The notes beneath the pieces are model-generated. The model ran no database searches, was not told the origin of the DNA, and was given only the letters and a program-made list of their open reading frames with translations. From assembly GCF_024529975.1 (NCBI RefSeq), contig NZ_AP024898.1:434001-498000 (forward strand): a stretch of DNA of 64,000 bases, written 5' to 3'. Every line of letters starts with the position of its first letter. Position 1 is the stretch's first letter. A program made the position numbers and the translations under genes. This DNA is from Vibrio quintilis (lineage in GTDB: Bacteria; Pseudomonadota; Gammaproteobacteria; Enterobacterales; Vibrionaceae). Of this stretch, positions 40,205 to 50,413 are shown one piece after another.

Positions 40205-40741
40205 ATGTATAAAACAATCATAGACTTTTGGTTTGCTGAGCTTGAACCAAAGCAATGGTGGCAAAAAGATGTAGCTTTAGATGTGTTGATTAAAACCCGT
40301 TTTGGTGAATTGCATGATCAAGCTAAAGCCGGCGAGTTGTTTCGGTGGCGGGAAACGGCATTTGGCAGTCTTGCTGAGATCATTATTCTTGACCAGTTTT
40401 CACGAAATATTTATCGCGGGAGGCCAGAGTCGTTCGCATGTGATTCATTCGCGTTGTCACTGGCTCAGTTTGCTATATCGAAAGGTATGGATAATGAATT
40501 ATCAGAAACACAGCGTGGTTTTCTGTTTATGCCATTCATGCACAGTGAATCAAAAGTGATTCATATTGAAGCTGTAAAGCTATTTGAATCGTTGAGTCAT
40601 CCAGATCACCGGGATTTTGAATATAAACACAAAGTCATTATTGACAGGTTTGGCCGCTATCCTCACCGTAATGAGATTTTAGGCCGTGTGTCCACACCGG
40701 AAGAAATTGAGTTTCTCAAACAACCGGGTTCTGATTTCTGA
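40205..40741 (+). CDS. DUF924 family protein
   Basis: A 178-residue protein with the DUF924 landmarks IIDFWFAELEPKQWWQKD, EIIILDQFSRNIYRG, RGFLFMPFMHSE and DRFGRYPHRNEILGR. The family has a TPR-like helical fold and no known function, and its length is normal. GAGGTGAG precedes the ATG. It is a single gene. Confidence 0.85.
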   Translation: MYKTIIDFWFAELEPKQWWQKDVALDVLIKTRFGELHDQAKAGELFRWRETAFGSLAEIIILDQFSRNIYRGRPESFACDSFALSLAQFAISKGMDNELSETQRGFLFMPFMHSESKVIHIEAVKLFESLSHPDHRDFEYKHKVIIDRFGRYPHRNEILGRVSTPEEIEFLKQPGSDF

Positions 40742-40910
40742 GTGAACAAGGGATCAGGATAGTGAAGAATGGAATGGTTCTCTGACATTGTCGTGTCTGT
40801 CCTGTAACTGGCGTCTTTAACTGATATTTCAGCATAACCGAATCAAAACGCTATATTCACTCGACGATGGTGAGGACATTCAGTTAATAAGAACGAATAA
40901 AAATGGCCCT
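40742..40910. other. Spacer before bidirectional terminator
   Basis: About 170 bases between convergent genes with nothing recognised. Confidence 0.3.
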
Positions 40911-40937
40911 CAGCTTTAAGGGGGCTGAGGGCCATTG
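40911..40937. terminator. Hairpin between convergent genes
   Basis: AATGGCCCTCAGC and GCTGAGGGCCATT form a 13-base-pair stem. It lies between the DUF924 gene and the end of the dipeptidase gene and can serve both strands. Confidence 0.7.
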
Positions 40938-40980
40938 ATTGCTTGCAACCTGCGTCTGAAAAATATGAACTGCTACTACC

Positions 40981-42630
40981 TCAGAGTTTCATATCATAAG
41001 AGGTTGGGCCTTTGGCATAGTCGGTTTTTCCCAGCCATTCAGATGGATAGCCGACAGGTACAGGATGTGAGTTTTGTGGCAGTTGTTTTGATCCGTTGAT
41101 ATAGCCATTTGAATATTTTGCGACGAGTTTATCGGCCAGTTGCCACCAGCATTGCAAGAGATGATTGGCATGTTCTTCAGCAAGACGGGTTAAATCCTCA
41201 TCCTGGCACTGATCCCATGCCAGCAATACTTGTTCTCCTTCCTGCTCCAGCCGGGCCTGCAATGGCAGGATATCTGCGTGGCACATACGTTGGAAATTGA
41301 GACGTGACCAGTTAGCGACAAAATCAAAGGCCCACCAGGCACTGTCCCGGCTGTAAACCTGCGGATCGCCGGACTGATAAGCCGCCGGCAGGTTACTCAT
41401 TTTCGCCGGGAATGGTGCAAAGCAAGTGGTGTAAGCGACATCCGGTCCAAACCAGCAAACGCCTTTGGTTAGTTCTGGTGCGTCCGGGCGAACCTCACAT
41501 ACGGTAATATATCCCTGATAAAAAACAGAGATCGACCGTTCCCATGCACCGAAGAGTTTTTCATCGGAGATGTTGTTCTGCGCGCCGTCATAAGGTCCGG
41601 TGAAGCGGTGAGGATCGCCGTACGGACCGGCTGCAATACCTTCGGTGAGATCAAACTCAGTGCCTTCGTAGTGGTCGCGGTACAAAGCGAAGATTTCACG
41701 CCGGGATAAAGGATGCTGCGGTTTGGCTGAGAATGGGTAATCGGTTGTGTAACCGCCGCCGTTTACCCACGGGCTGAGCCCCAAATCCGGATTGGCCCGA
41801 TCGAAAACCCGCCACACCCGGCGTAGTGAATAATAAGGATGGGCATATTCTCCCTGACTAATGGTTGGCAGCCAGTCCAGCGGACCTTCTGCTTCTTTCC
41901 ACCAGCCCAGTATTTCAACGCCCGGTTTGAGTAACGGTGACCAGAGTTGATCCTGATTCCCTTCTTCCAGTATGCGGATACGAAACTCATTGGCGGCGAC
42001 GAATAGTTCACCATCGGGAATTCTTTGTGCGGCCCAGACGGAGTGATAAGTATTGTCGGGCAAAGCGCACATTTCGAATACCCAGGCTTCCTTTTCATCG
42101 CCGACAAGTAAGGTTTCTCCGGTGGAAAAATAACCGTATTCATCGATTAGTTTTCCCATCAGTTCCACGGCTTCGCGCGCTGTTTTACAACGCTCCAGTG
42201 CTATGCGGGATAATTCAGCACTATAAAATATACGGCATTGTATGCCTGATGCCTGCGCATCTTGCTGAGAAATATATTCAGGCTGAAATTTTGCGCCGTT
42301 GGTGCATTCGCCAAACATCAGATTATGTTCATTCATGATGCCATAGCTGCCGTCGAAGTAGGCGTAAGTATGTTCAACCTGCGGAATCTTCCCGATGGCT
42401 TTTGTGTCCGGATAACCCTCAAGCTGATAATTTGGTCCTCTGTCAGTGGAAACCAACCGCGGATAAGCATCGTCTGTCCCGGCAACGACGGCACGAAAAC
42501 TGCCAGGTTCGTGGTCCTGCGCCGGGACATAAATCATGCGTTGATCAGACAGTTCGTTATCATCAGAATGGGTGACCCGCATTGCACCATCAGCACAGGC
42601 ACCTTTGGTAAATATCATTGTTGTACACAT
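40981..42630 (-). CDS. C69-family dipeptidase
   Basis: A 549-residue Ntn hydrolase. Cys2 (MCTTMIFTKGACADG) becomes the N-terminal nucleophile after Met removal. The block THSDDNELSDQRMIYVPAQ follows the C69 pattern. GGGAG precedes the ATG. C69 enzymes (PepD/dipeptidase A type) split a wide range of dipeptides, mostly in the cytoplasm. No signal peptide is seen. The start lies 21 bases after the stop of the decarboxylase gene, so the pair forms an operon. The pairing suggests peptide or amide turnover connected to amine formation. Confidence 0.88.
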   Translation of the reverse strand: MCTTMIFTKGACADGAMRVTHSDDNELSDQRMIYVPAQDHEPGSFRAVVAGTDDAYPRLVSTDRGPNYQLEGYPDTKAIGKIPQVEHTYAYFDGSYGIMNEHNLMFGECTNGAKFQPEYISQQDAQASGIQCRIFYSAELSRIALERCKTAREAVELMGKLIDEYGYFSTGETLLVGDEKEAWVFEMCALPDNTYHSVWAAQRIPDGELFVAANEFRIRILEEGNQDQLWSPLLKPGVEILGWWKEAEGPLDWLPTISQGEYAHPYYSLRRVWRVFDRANPDLGLSPWVNGGGYTTDYPFSAKPQHPLSRREIFALYRDHYEGTEFDLTEGIAAGPYGDPHRFTGPYDGAQNNISDEKLFGAWERSISVFYQGYITVCEVRPDAPELTKGVCWFGPDVAYTTCFAPFPAKMSNLPAAYQSGDPQVYSRDSAWWAFDFVANWSRLNFQRMCHADILPLQARLEQEGEQVLLAWDQCQDEDLTRLAEEHANHLLQCWWQLADKLVAKYSNGYINGSKQLPQNSHPVPVGYPSEWLGKTDYAKGPTSYDMKL

Positions 42631-42651
42631 ATTCAGATTCTCCCTCTGGAC

Positions 42652-44016
42652 TTAGCGTGAGTACCAGACACCGATCTGCGAGCCGATGTAGGTTGGGTTG
42701 TTTCCGCTTCCGGCACTACTGGCTGCGGTATCCGGCCGTTGTGGATAGTGCTTGCCTTCTGCATTCATAAACACAAGCTGCTTGTCCGGCAGGTTTTCAT
42801 AAATCATGACAAAGGATGAGCCACCATAATTAAACATGCCCATTTCCTGACCTTTGGAGACTTCTGCACCCCGGACCATTTTCTTATCAAATGATATCGT
42901 TGAGACTTCGCTCATCCCCAGAGGAATACAGCATACCCGACCATAATCCGGGGTTTCGAACACGATCAGACCGCGGGCATTCACCTCCGTCAGGTAGGGC
43001 AAAGACGCGGTGGTGGCGCCACCGAAATCAGGCAGGATCAGCTTGTTAAAATAAGCACCGGGAATACAGACAGGATCAAAAAGCACCGTTCCGTTCACCG
43101 GCACCCACCAGCGATGGAAATTGTAAGGGTTAAGATAAGTCTGGAAGATATAGCCACCGGAGAATATATCCACGAGTTGATGTTCATCGATCACCACCTG
43201 TTGTGCAGGATCCGGAGAGCTCAGAATATCTCTGAGGGAATAATTCATGTCTTTAAACCAAAAGGTGTCATCGGTGTCGACATGCCAGTCCCAGCGGAAA
43301 AGCGAACCATCATTCGGACAGATCGCAACCTGATTGGTGTCCGGGCTGGCAATTGGTCTGGATAGATCACGATCCTTAAACTGGCGGGTAAAGAACGAAT
43401 TCCATGAATGCCAGTACGGCAGTGTCTCGCTGTCTTTTGTCCATAGATCGAATTCGTAGGATGCTTTCGCCGCCGGAGATAACCACTGCTTACCTTCAAC
43501 TGCAAAACCTTCTGCCGATTCTGGCGAGGCGAGGAACTGGTGCCACTGATCTAGCACCGCTTTCATTTTTTCATTGAACTGTGGCAGCCCGAGTAACTGA
43601 GACCCGGCAAGGGTTGGGTCGATACCGACGGTGAAGCCGGAAAATGGCAGCCCGACCAGATCATCGTGAATATACCGCGGCCACCAGTTGAGCAGATAGT
43701 TACAGACAAGTGCAAAGAACTCTGCATCCGGGATTCGGGGAACCGGCACACCATCTGTATTGAGGTCAGGTGTATTGCGCATCGTTTGATTCTGACGACA
43801 GGCAGTTGCCATTAAATAAGCAACGATGGGTTCATCAGTCAGAAAATTCAGCAGATCCTGAACCGCCGGGTTCAGTGTCATATCCCGCTGTAATACAACA
43901 TCAGCCAACTCTTCATGAAATATTTCCCAACTCTTGCTGCCTGGACCGGGAAGCCAGCCGGTCCGGTAGCTGCTGGGATAGGGACGATGTGTTGAAGTAC
44001 TGAACTTATTTTTCAT
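42652..44016 (-). CDS. Pyruvoyl-type decarboxylase, PSD family, PsiD-like
   Basis: The ATG at 44016 (AGGAT with seven-base spacing) gives 454 residues. The C-terminal part has the self-cleavage motif YGGSSFVMIYE (GGSS at 398-401), where Ser becomes the pyruvoyl cofactor. FHRWWVPVNGTV is the other PSD signature. The long N-terminal region (GWLPGPGSKSWEIFHEEL, WPRYIHDD) and the absence of membrane segments distinguish it from bacterial membrane phosphatidylserine decarboxylases (about 290 residues). The layout resembles the PsiD tryptophan decarboxylase group. An amino-acid substrate is therefore likely; which one is unknown. It is the first gene of an operon with a C69 dipeptidase. Confidence 0.8.
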   Translation of the reverse strand: MKNKFSTSTHRPYPSSYRTGWLPGPGSKSWEIFHEELADVVLQRDMTLNPAVQDLLNFLTDEPIVAYLMATACRQNQTMRNTPDLNTDGVPVPRIPDAEFFALVCNYLLNWWPRYIHDDLVGLPFSGFTVGIDPTLAGSQLLGLPQFNEKMKAVLDQWHQFLASPESAEGFAVEGKQWLSPAAKASYEFDLWTKDSETLPYWHSWNSFFTRQFKDRDLSRPIASPDTNQVAICPNDGSLFRWDWHVDTDDTFWFKDMNYSLRDILSSPDPAQQVVIDEHQLVDIFSGGYIFQTYLNPYNFHRWWVPVNGTVLFDPVCIPGAYFNKLILPDFGGATTASLPYLTEVNARGLIVFETPDYGRVCCIPLGMSEVSTISFDKKMVRGAEVSKGQEMGMFNYGGSSFVMIYENLPDKQLVFMNAEGKHYPQRPDTAASSAGSGNNPTYIGSQIGVWYSR

Positions 44017-44121
44017 AATCATTATCCTGTCAGCACAAAGTGCTTAATTATTGTACATTCAGGATAAAATACAGCATAAGGTGATCATATATGCAAATTA
44101 TGATTGAGAATTTTATTGCAC

Positions 44122-44147
44122 AAAAAAGCAGCGCCCGAAGACGCTGC
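44122..44147 (-). terminator. Intrinsic terminator of azoR
   Basis: On the minus strand GCAGCG/CGCTGC with an eight-base loop runs into TTTTTTG. It separates azoR from the decarboxylase operon on the same strand. Confidence 0.8.
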
Positions 44148-44223
44148 AAAGGATAGTATAACAGGAAAATAAAAACTCTCAGAACAATAGCCCCTGAGCT
44201 TTCCCGGAGCGATAACGGCTGTT

Positions 44224-44811
44224 TTACACCGTGATTGCATCCAGCTGTGACCGGGCTGTTTCGATGCCTTTTTGAGCCATCTCATCGCCCATGTTTAATG
44301 CTTCCGCATAAACAAATTCAACGTCCGTGATACCAATGAAACCCAGGAATAACTTCACATAAGGTGTCAGTGTATCGGTTGGTGAATCTTTATGAATACC
44401 GCCGCGGGTCGTGACCACGATGGCTTTTTTACCTTCGATTAAACCCTGTACACCACTTTCTGTATATTTGAAAGTCACACCGGCACGGGCAATCAGATCA
44501 AACCAGTTTTTCAGTTGTGTCGGGATAGAAAAGTTATACATTGGCGCGGCGATAATCAGTGTATCCGCCGCTTTAATTTCATTGATCAGCTGATCTGACA
44601 AATCAATAATTTTCTGTTGTTCTTCGGAAAGGTCTTCAGTCGCCCGGAGTGACGTTGCGACAGTAAAATCTAACACCGGCAGTGGGTCAGCCGCCAAATC
44701 ACGCACAGTAACGTCGTTTTGGTCCAACTGGCTCAGATAGGTATCTAATAATTTACCGGATTGAGAATATTCACCAAGGATGCTGGATTTCAGGGCAAGT
44801 ACACGAGACAT
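44224..44811 (-). CDS. azoR: FMN-dependent NADH-azoreductase
   Basis: The ATG at 44811 behind AAAGGA gives 195 residues. The flavodoxin-like fold is shown by [38 protein letters not shown] (FMN contact) and the TTRGGIH loop. AzoR reduces azo bonds and quinones with NADH and helps against electrophile stress. It is a single gene with its own terminator. Confidence 0.92.
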   Translation of the reverse strand: MSRVLALKSSILGEYSQSGKLLDTYLSQLDQNDVTVRDLAADPLPVLDFTVATSLRATEDLSEEQQKIIDLSDQLINEIKAADTLIIAAPMYNFSIPTQLKNWFDLIARAGVTFKYTESGVQGLIEGKKAIVVTTRGGIHKDSPTDTLTPYVKLFLGFIGITDVEFVYAEALNMGDEMAQKGIETARSQLDAITV

Positions 44812-45050
44812 AATCATTATTCCTTTCACTGTATCAATGTGGATGTGGCTATCCTATGCCTGTTGAACGGATCGATAAAGCGTGCGGATTCGCCGGAGTT
44901 GTTCGAAAAAACTGAATGCTCAGGGGGGAGTCTGAATCGTGAAGAATGTGACCTGCCTTAGAGTAACGATTTTCCGTTAGGCAAATATTAATTTTCGCAA
45001 TAGTTTCCCGGTTCGCCTTTTTTACACTGGGTAAAAAGGAGGAGCATCAA

Positions 45051-46127
45051 ATGTCTGTTAATTGTATGGACCAGCAGGAAAATGCTGTTTATTTTTCCGG
45101 CTGGGGAAATGATTACCATTTGTACCATCTGCGGAATGCCTGCGGAACGCAGGTTGATGTCAGTGAGCTGGGGGCAACCATTGTCCATTTCCGGGTTCAT
45201 GATGAACAGGGGGTCTGTCGGGATATCGTGCTGGGTTATGAGCAGCCTGAAGAATACCTGGAGGGAGAATTTTTTATCGGCGGGGTTGTGGGGCCCTGGG
45301 CCAACCGGATTGCTCAGGGGCACTATTCACTGAATAGCTGCCTGGTTGAGCTGGATAAAAATGAAGGAAAAAATCATTTACATGGCGGTTCCTGCCAGTT
45401 GCATAAAAGAAAATGGCGATTGATGAATACAGATGCCAGCTCTGTTTCATTCCGGACCTGTGTCAGGCGGGGAGAAGGCGGATATCCGGTTAATATTGAA
45501 GTTCAGGTCACTTATCTGCTGACAGATGATAACGAGCTGTGCATTGAGTATTACGCCTGTCCGGAGCAATTGTGTCCGTTAAATCTGACTCAGCATAGCT
45601 ACTTTAATTTAACCGGCCGGAATTTAACCGGACAGACGGGGACGGTTTTTGATCATGAACTGGTTCTGAATGCTGGTCAGTACTGGGAAACGGATCCGGA
45701 TTCAATTCCGTCCCGGTGTGAATATGTCCTCAATACACCGATGGATTTCCGTCAGCAGAAAAAACTGGGGTCGGGTCTGTCCCCAATGCATCCCATGCTG
45801 GCTGATACAAAAGGTTATGATCACTGCTTTATGCTCAACGGAACAGGACTCCGGCCGGTCGCACAGGTGTATGAACCGGAAAGCGGGTTGTATCTGAAAG
45901 TGTCAACGACTGAAACAGCGATGCAGCTTTATACCGGAAATTTTTTAACGCCAGGTTCAGATGAAAAAACCTCTGGTCACAAAGGTTTTGCCCCATGGTC
46001 CGGGTTCTGTCTGGAAACTCAGTGTATTCCCAACCAGATTAATATGCCTGATTTCAGAAGCCATGTGACTTATTCTGCAGCCCATCCTTACCGGTCAACC
46101 ACGGTTTATCAAGTCTTTTCTTCTTAG
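45051..46127 (+). CDS. galM: Aldose 1-epimerase (mutarotase)
   Basis: A 358-residue galactose-mutarotase-fold enzyme. ELGATIVHFRV, VGPWANRIAQG and KNHLHGG are the sugar-binding blocks; LTQHSYFNLTG carries the catalytic His, and FCLETQCIPNQINMPDF the catalytic Glu. It interconverts alpha and beta anomers of aldoses. AAGGAGGAG sites precede the ATG. It lies tail-to-tail with xylA, so a link to xylose or galactose use is possible from context only. Confidence 0.9.
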   Translation: MSVNCMDQQENAVYFSGWGNDYHLYHLRNACGTQVDVSELGATIVHFRVHDEQGVCRDIVLGYEQPEEYLEGEFFIGGVVGPWANRIAQGHYSLNSCLVELDKNEGKNHLHGGSCQLHKRKWRLMNTDASSVSFRTCVRRGEGGYPVNIEVQVTYLLTDDNELCIEYYACPEQLCPLNLTQHSYFNLTGRNLTGQTGTVFDHELVLNAGQYWETDPDSIPSRCEYVLNTPMDFRQQKKLGSGLSPMHPMLADTKGYDHCFMLNGTGLRPVAQVYEPESGLYLKVSTTETAMQLYTGNFLTPGSDEKTSGHKGFAPWSGFCLETQCIPNQINMPDFRSHVTYSAAHPYRSTTVYQVFSS

Positions 46128-46175
46128 CTGAATAATAATAAAAAAGAGGCTGGGTTGCTATCTTTATTAATATTT

Positions 46176-46200
46176 AAAAGCGCCATGCAGGCGCTTTTAA
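46176..46200. terminator. Bidirectional terminator between galM and xylA
   Basis: AAAAGCGCC/GGCGCTTTT with a short loop, flanked by A- and T-rich DNA on both sides. Confidence 0.75.
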
Positions 46201-46243
46201 ATATTTTACTTCAGGTGGTTGTTTATTATATTTATGTGGTGTT

Positions 46244-47563
46244 TTATTTATAAATAAACCGGTTGACAATATTCTCCAGATATTCCTGACGACCTGAATG
46301 TTTTTGTGGGGAAATATTACTTTCAACCGCCAGGGTGGCTAAAGATTCAAGGCTGTGATCGCCGGACAGAATGCTTTTACCCAAATCCTGATTCCAGTCT
46401 GCATAACGCTGTGCGATATGTTTAGACAAGACATCATTCTCAATCATTTCAGCAGCGCGTTCGAGTGCCAGTGCCATGGTATCCATACCGCCAATATGAC
46501 CGTGGAACAGATCCTGCGGATCGATGGAAGGACGACGTAACTTGGCATCGAAGTTGAATCCACCGGTAGTAAAGCCTCCGGCTTTAAGAATTTCATACAC
46601 AACCAGCGTATTTTCTTCGACACTGTTCGGGAACTGATCGGTATCCCAGCCAAGTTGCGGGTCGCCCCGGTTGGCATCAATGGAACCGAAGATGCCCAGT
46701 GCGGTTGCGGTCGCAATCTCATGATGGAAACTGTGGCCGGCCAGTGTCGCATGGTTGGCTTCAATATTGACCTTGATTTCTTTCTCCAGGCCAAACTGTT
46801 TCAGGAAGCCGTAAACTGTTGCCGTGTCATAATCGTACTGATGTTTGGTGGGTTCCTGTGGTTTAGGTTCAATCAGAATGGTGCCTTTAAAACCGGTTTT
46901 ATGCTTATGTTCGACCACCATTTGCATCAGGCGGCCAAGCTGTTCGCGTTCCTGACGTAAGTCTGTGTTCAGCAGGGTTTCGTATCCTTCACGTCCGCCC
47001 CATAAAACATAGTTTTCCCCGCCAAGCCGGTGAGTGGCCTGCATCGCGTTAAAGATTTGTGTTGCAGCGTAGGCAAAGACCTGTGGATCCGGATTTGTTC
47101 CGGCACCGGACATATAACGCGGGTTAGAAAAGACGTTTGCCGTACCCCATAACAGTTTTACACCGGTTTCTTCCTGTTTGCGCTCAAGAATGTCGACCAT
47201 CTGACCGAAATTCCGGACGTATTCTTTCACCGACTGTCCTTCCGGTGCGACATCGGTATCATGGAAGCAGTAATAAGGCACACTCAGCTTGCTGAAGAAT
47301 TCGAAGGCATGATCTGCTTTCATCTGCGCCATTTCCATCGCATCAGCAGACTGGTGCCACGGACGTTCAAATGCGGCAGCACCAAACATATCGGCTCCCG
47401 GCCATACCAGATTGTGCCAGTAGCAGGCAGCAAAACGCAGATGATCCTTCATTGATTTGCCGAGAATCATCCGCTCAGCATCATAATGGCGGAATGCCAG
47501 CGGATTGTCTGATGTTTTTCCTTCAAATCTGATCTTGTCTGTTTGTTTAAAAAAATCACTCAT
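46244..47563 (-). CDS. xylA: Xylose isomerase
   Basis: The ATG at 47563 (GGAAGAG upstream) gives 439 residues, one less than E. coli Xyl[11 protein letters not shown] and [12 protein letters not shown] hold the catalytic His and Asp. [32 protein letters not shown] and FDAKLRR supply the metal ligands. It converts D-xylose to D-xylulose in the cytoplasm. It is divergent from the xylE-like transporter, which has a CRP-like site in the shared spacer. No xylulokinase or xylR gene is in the window. Confidence 0.97.
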   Translation of the reverse strand: MSDFFKQTDKIRFEGKTSDNPLAFRHYDAERMILGKSMKDHLRFAACYWHNLVWPGADMFGAAAFERPWHQSADAMEMAQMKADHAFEFFSKLSVPYYCFHDTDVAPEGQSVKEYVRNFGQMVDILERKQEETGVKLLWGTANVFSNPRYMSGAGTNPDPQVFAYAATQIFNAMQATHRLGGENYVLWGGREGYETLLNTDLRQEREQLGRLMQMVVEHKHKTGFKGTILIEPKPQEPTKHQYDYDTATVYGFLKQFGLEKEIKVNIEANHATLAGHSFHHEIATATALGIFGSIDANRGDPQLGWDTDQFPNSVEENTLVVYEILKAGGFTTGGFNFDAKLRRPSIDPQDLFHGHIGGMDTMALALERAAEMIENDVLSKHIAQRYADWNQDLGKSILSGDHSLESLATLAVESNISPQKHSGRQEYLENIVNRFIYK

Positions 47564-47740
47564 TGTTTCTGTTCTCTTCCGATATGACATGAATTTATAT
47601 TTGACTTGTTTTCATCCGGTGACAATTGCGATTTTTCTTATCGCTATTATTCATTTTTTTAAATTTGAACCCGGTAGATAAATTGAATTTAAAAATAAGA
47701 AATATCAAATTGATTCTTTTTCTGAGCCGGATATTCAAAC

Positions 47741-47756
47741 TGTATGCAGAGTCACA
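47741..47756. promoter_or_regulatory. Candidate CRP site in the xylA-xylE spacer
   Basis: TGTATGCAGAGTCACA matches TGTGA-N6-TCACA at eight of ten positions. It lies in the divergent promoter region of two sugar genes, where cAMP-CRP activation would be expected. Confidence 0.55.
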
Positions 47757-47857
47757 TTCGTTAAATTACATAAAGGCATTAATAAATTTCATGATATTAA
47801 AAAGATTAATTGATAAACCAATATATATTTACCCTACATTTATAAAAGAGATAAAAA

Positions 47858-49252
47858 ATGAAGCCTGGTACGAATATTTTACATTTAACTCTGGTGGTTG
47901 CGCTGGGGGGATTATTATTCGGATATGATACGGCTGTGATTTCCGGTGCGACGGAAGCATTGCAGTCTTATTTTCAATTAACCGCGGCAGAACTCGGGTT
48001 TGCGGCATCATCGGCATTAATCGGTTGTGTGATTGGCGCATTGTTATCCGGTTATACCAGCAGCCGGGGAGGGCGCCGGGGCGCTTTATTCCTTGCTGCA
48101 TTACTGTTTCTGATTTCAGCAATCGGGTCTGCGATTCCGGAGAATTACTGGACCTTTGTGATCTATCGCATTATCGGTGGTGTGGGCGTTGGTATCGCCT
48201 CAATGGTGTCGCCGATGTACATTGCTGAAGTATCACCCCCTCACCGCAGGGGCGGGCTGGTGGCCTGTAATCAGTTTGCGATTATTTTTGGCATGCTGGT
48301 GGTGTATTTTGTCAACTATGGTATTGCCCTGATGGGCTCAGACACCTGGCTCTGGACATCAGGCTGGCGCTATATGTTTGCTTCAGAGGCGATTCCGGCC
48401 ACGCTGTTTTTACTCTTGTTGTTTACCGTTCCGGAAACTCCGCGCTGGCTGGCACTGAAAGGTCGTGATAGAGAAGCCCTGGCATTGCTGAAAGCGATTC
48501 ATCAGCATGAGTCTGTCACCGCGCAGTGGCAGGATATTAAACAGTCACTGGAAGCAAAGGCACATCCGGGAATTATTGCCAGCGGGTTTCTGGCGGTATT
48601 AGTCATTGGCATCATGCTGAGTGTGTTACAACAGGTGACCGGCATTAATGTCTTCCTTTATTACGCACCAGTGATTCTCAAAGGATTCAGTGATTCCACC
48701 ACGGATATCGCGCTGCTGCAAACTATTCTGGTGGGCGCTGTGAATTTAAGCTTTACCGTGCTGGCAATTTATACCGTCGACAAATTTGGCCGCCGGCCTT
48801 TAATGATGACAGGCGCTGGGTTGATGGGCGTGAGTATGCTGGCAATTGGTTCGGCAGCCTATCTGGATGCAATTGGCGGTTATCTGTTGATTTTTATGTT
48901 GCTGTATATTGCAGCCTTTGCGCTGTCGCTTGGTCCGGTGACCTGGGTGTTACTGGCCGAAATCTTCCCGAATCACATCCGCTCCAAAGCGCTTTCTATT
49001 GCTGTATTTGCGCAATGGGCCGCAAATTTTGCAGTGTCGCAAACTTTCCCGATGATGAATGATGAACACAGCATCATTTATCAGCAATTTAACGGTGGAT
49101 TTCCATTCTGGCTCTATGGGGTGATGGGGATTTTCACCGTCTATTTTGTTTACCGCTGGGTACCGGAAACTAAAGGAAAATCGCTGGAACAGCTGGAAAA
49201 AATCTGGCACCGTCAACCGGCCGGGCAGAAGGAAACGGTGGCATTGCATTAA
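47858..49252 (+). CDS. xylE: D-xylose/sugar-proton symporter, XylE-like
   Basis: A 464-residue major-facilitator sugar porter with about 12 membrane segments. GGLLFGYDTAVISGA is the N-terminal signature; RGGRRGALF, RIIGGVGVGIASMVSPMYIA, PETPRWL, VDKFGRRPLMMTG and PETKGKSLEQLE are the canonical sugar-porter motifs. Q in QQVTGINVFLYYAP binds the sugar. It is divergent from xylA, which supports D-xylose as the substrate. It is followed by a terminator. Confidence 0.88.
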   Translation: MKPGTNILHLTLVVALGGLLFGYDTAVISGATEALQSYFQLTAAELGFAASSALIGCVIGALLSGYTSSRGGRRGALFLAALLFLISAIGSAIPENYWTFVIYRIIGGVGVGIASMVSPMYIAEVSPPHRRGGLVACNQFAIIFGMLVVYFVNYGIALMGSDTWLWTSGWRYMFASEAIPATLFLLLLFTVPETPRWLALKGRDREALALLKAIHQHESVTAQWQDIKQSLEAKAHPGIIASGFLAVLVIGIMLSVLQQVTGINVFLYYAPVILKGFSDSTTDIALLQTILVGAVNLSFTVLAIYTVDKFGRRPLMMTGAGLMGVSMLAIGSAAYLDAIGGYLLIFMLLYIAAFALSLGPVTWVLLAEIFPNHIRSKALSIAVFAQWAANFAVSQTFPMMNDEHSIIYQQFNGGFPFWLYGVMGIFTVYFVYRWVPETKGKSLEQLEKIWHRQPAGQKETVALH

Positions 49253-49288
49253 TGATTGCTGAATCGCTCACCTGATTCACAGAACGGA

Positions 49289-49330
49289 AACCCTGCTTTT
49301 ATTCCGGTGATTGCAGGGTTTTGTCTTTTT
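49289..49330 (+). terminator. Intrinsic terminator of xylE
   Basis: AACCCTGC/GCAGGGTT stem, then a T-rich tract, about 37 bases after the stop. Confidence 0.75.
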
Positions 49331-49437
49331 TTGTATTTCTGTGATGCTTCTAACTATTTGTTTTCATATGATTTGTTTCTTTAGTATTCATCTTTATGAT
49401 GTCTGTAGCAAATGAGAATAATCACGATGGACAAATT

Positions 49438-50349
49438 ATGAAATATGTCAGGAACGCATTCAGAGATGATGACTTCATCCGTATCAGAGATTTTTTACAG
49501 ACTTCCCGTACTTATTCACAGCAAAACTGGTTGATTGAACGCTGGAACTTTTGCCGTTATTTCGCGCAGGTTTTTCTGGACAGTCAGCAGCGCTGGGCGG
49601 ATAACCTTTGTCTCTGGACAGACGAACACAACGAGATTATTGCTGTCGTCAATGGTGAAGGAAGTGGTGCCGGAGAAGCTTATTTTCAGCTGGGGAATAT
49701 TGAATTTTGCCCGGAACTGATCGCAGACATGCTGGATTTTGCGGAAGAAAAGTTATCTGTCGTGAAAGAGAATCAGAGGAAAGTATCACTCCGGGCGAAT
49801 CGGGACTGGCAACTGCACGCGATACTTGAGCGCAAAGGTTATGTGCAGCAAAAAGGGATCGAGGTCAGTACCTTTATGGATCTTGATGCGGACCTGCCGG
49901 TTAAGATACCGCCGGGTTTTCAGATCGTCAATGCACATCAGTTCACGGCTGAACAGCAGGGACAGGCACATGGCCGGGCTTTCCGGCATACCGATGATGA
50001 AGATTTTGCGGATCTGCCGCAACGCATCCGGGGCTATCAATCGATGCGAACCGCACCGGATTACCGGCCGGAAATGGATTTTGCGGTGCTTTCTCCCACA
50101 GGTGAAATCGCAGCATTCGCGACTGTCTGGCATGATGCCCTTAATCATATCGCTATCTTTGAACCCGTTGGCACAATTCCAAAATATCGCAGAAAAGGGT
50201 TAGGGAAAGCATTACTCTATGCGGCAATGAATCAGGTCCGGTCGCTGGGTACAAACCGGATGTATGTTGGTTCGGATCAGAGGTTTTATCTTGATATTGG
50301 TTTTCAGGTTGATACAACGTTTGATGAGGTATGGCATAAGGTGTGGTGA
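49438..50349 (+). CDS. Two-domain GNAT acetyltransferase
   Basis: A protein of 303 residues from the ATG at 49438 (TGGA upstream); an in-frame ATG at 49396 has no ribosome site. The N-terminal half is a diverged GNAT-like domain; the C-terminal half has the acetyl-CoA loop YRRKGLGKALLYAAMNQ and a terminal YLDIGFQVDTTFDEVWHK. The two-domain form is known for aminoglycoside- or mycothiol-type acetyltransferases, but the substrate here is unknown. Confidence 0.75.
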   Translation: MKYVRNAFRDDDFIRIRDFLQTSRTYSQQNWLIERWNFCRYFAQVFLDSQQRWADNLCLWTDEHNEIIAVVNGEGSGAGEAYFQLGNIEFCPELIADMLDFAEEKLSVVKENQRKVSLRANRDWQLHAILERKGYVQQKGIEVSTFMDLDADLPVKIPPGFQIVNAHQFTAEQQGQAHGRAFRHTDDEDFADLPQRIRGYQSMRTAPDYRPEMDFAVLSPTGEIAAFATVWHDALNHIAIFEPVGTIPKYRRKGLGKALLYAAMNQVRSLGTNRMYVGSDQRFYLDIGFQVDTTFDEVWHKVW

Positions 50350-50383
50350 ATATCGGATACTTTGGTTTCTGATAAATCTCACT

Positions 50384-50413
50384 GAAACCCGTATCTTCAG
50401 GTTGTTTAGGTAA
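50384..50413. repeat. Palindromic repeat, half-site
   Basis: GTATCTTCAGGTTGTTTAGG matches the right half of the repeat seen at 18284, 23125 and 40014. The left half is missing or decayed. Confidence 0.55.
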
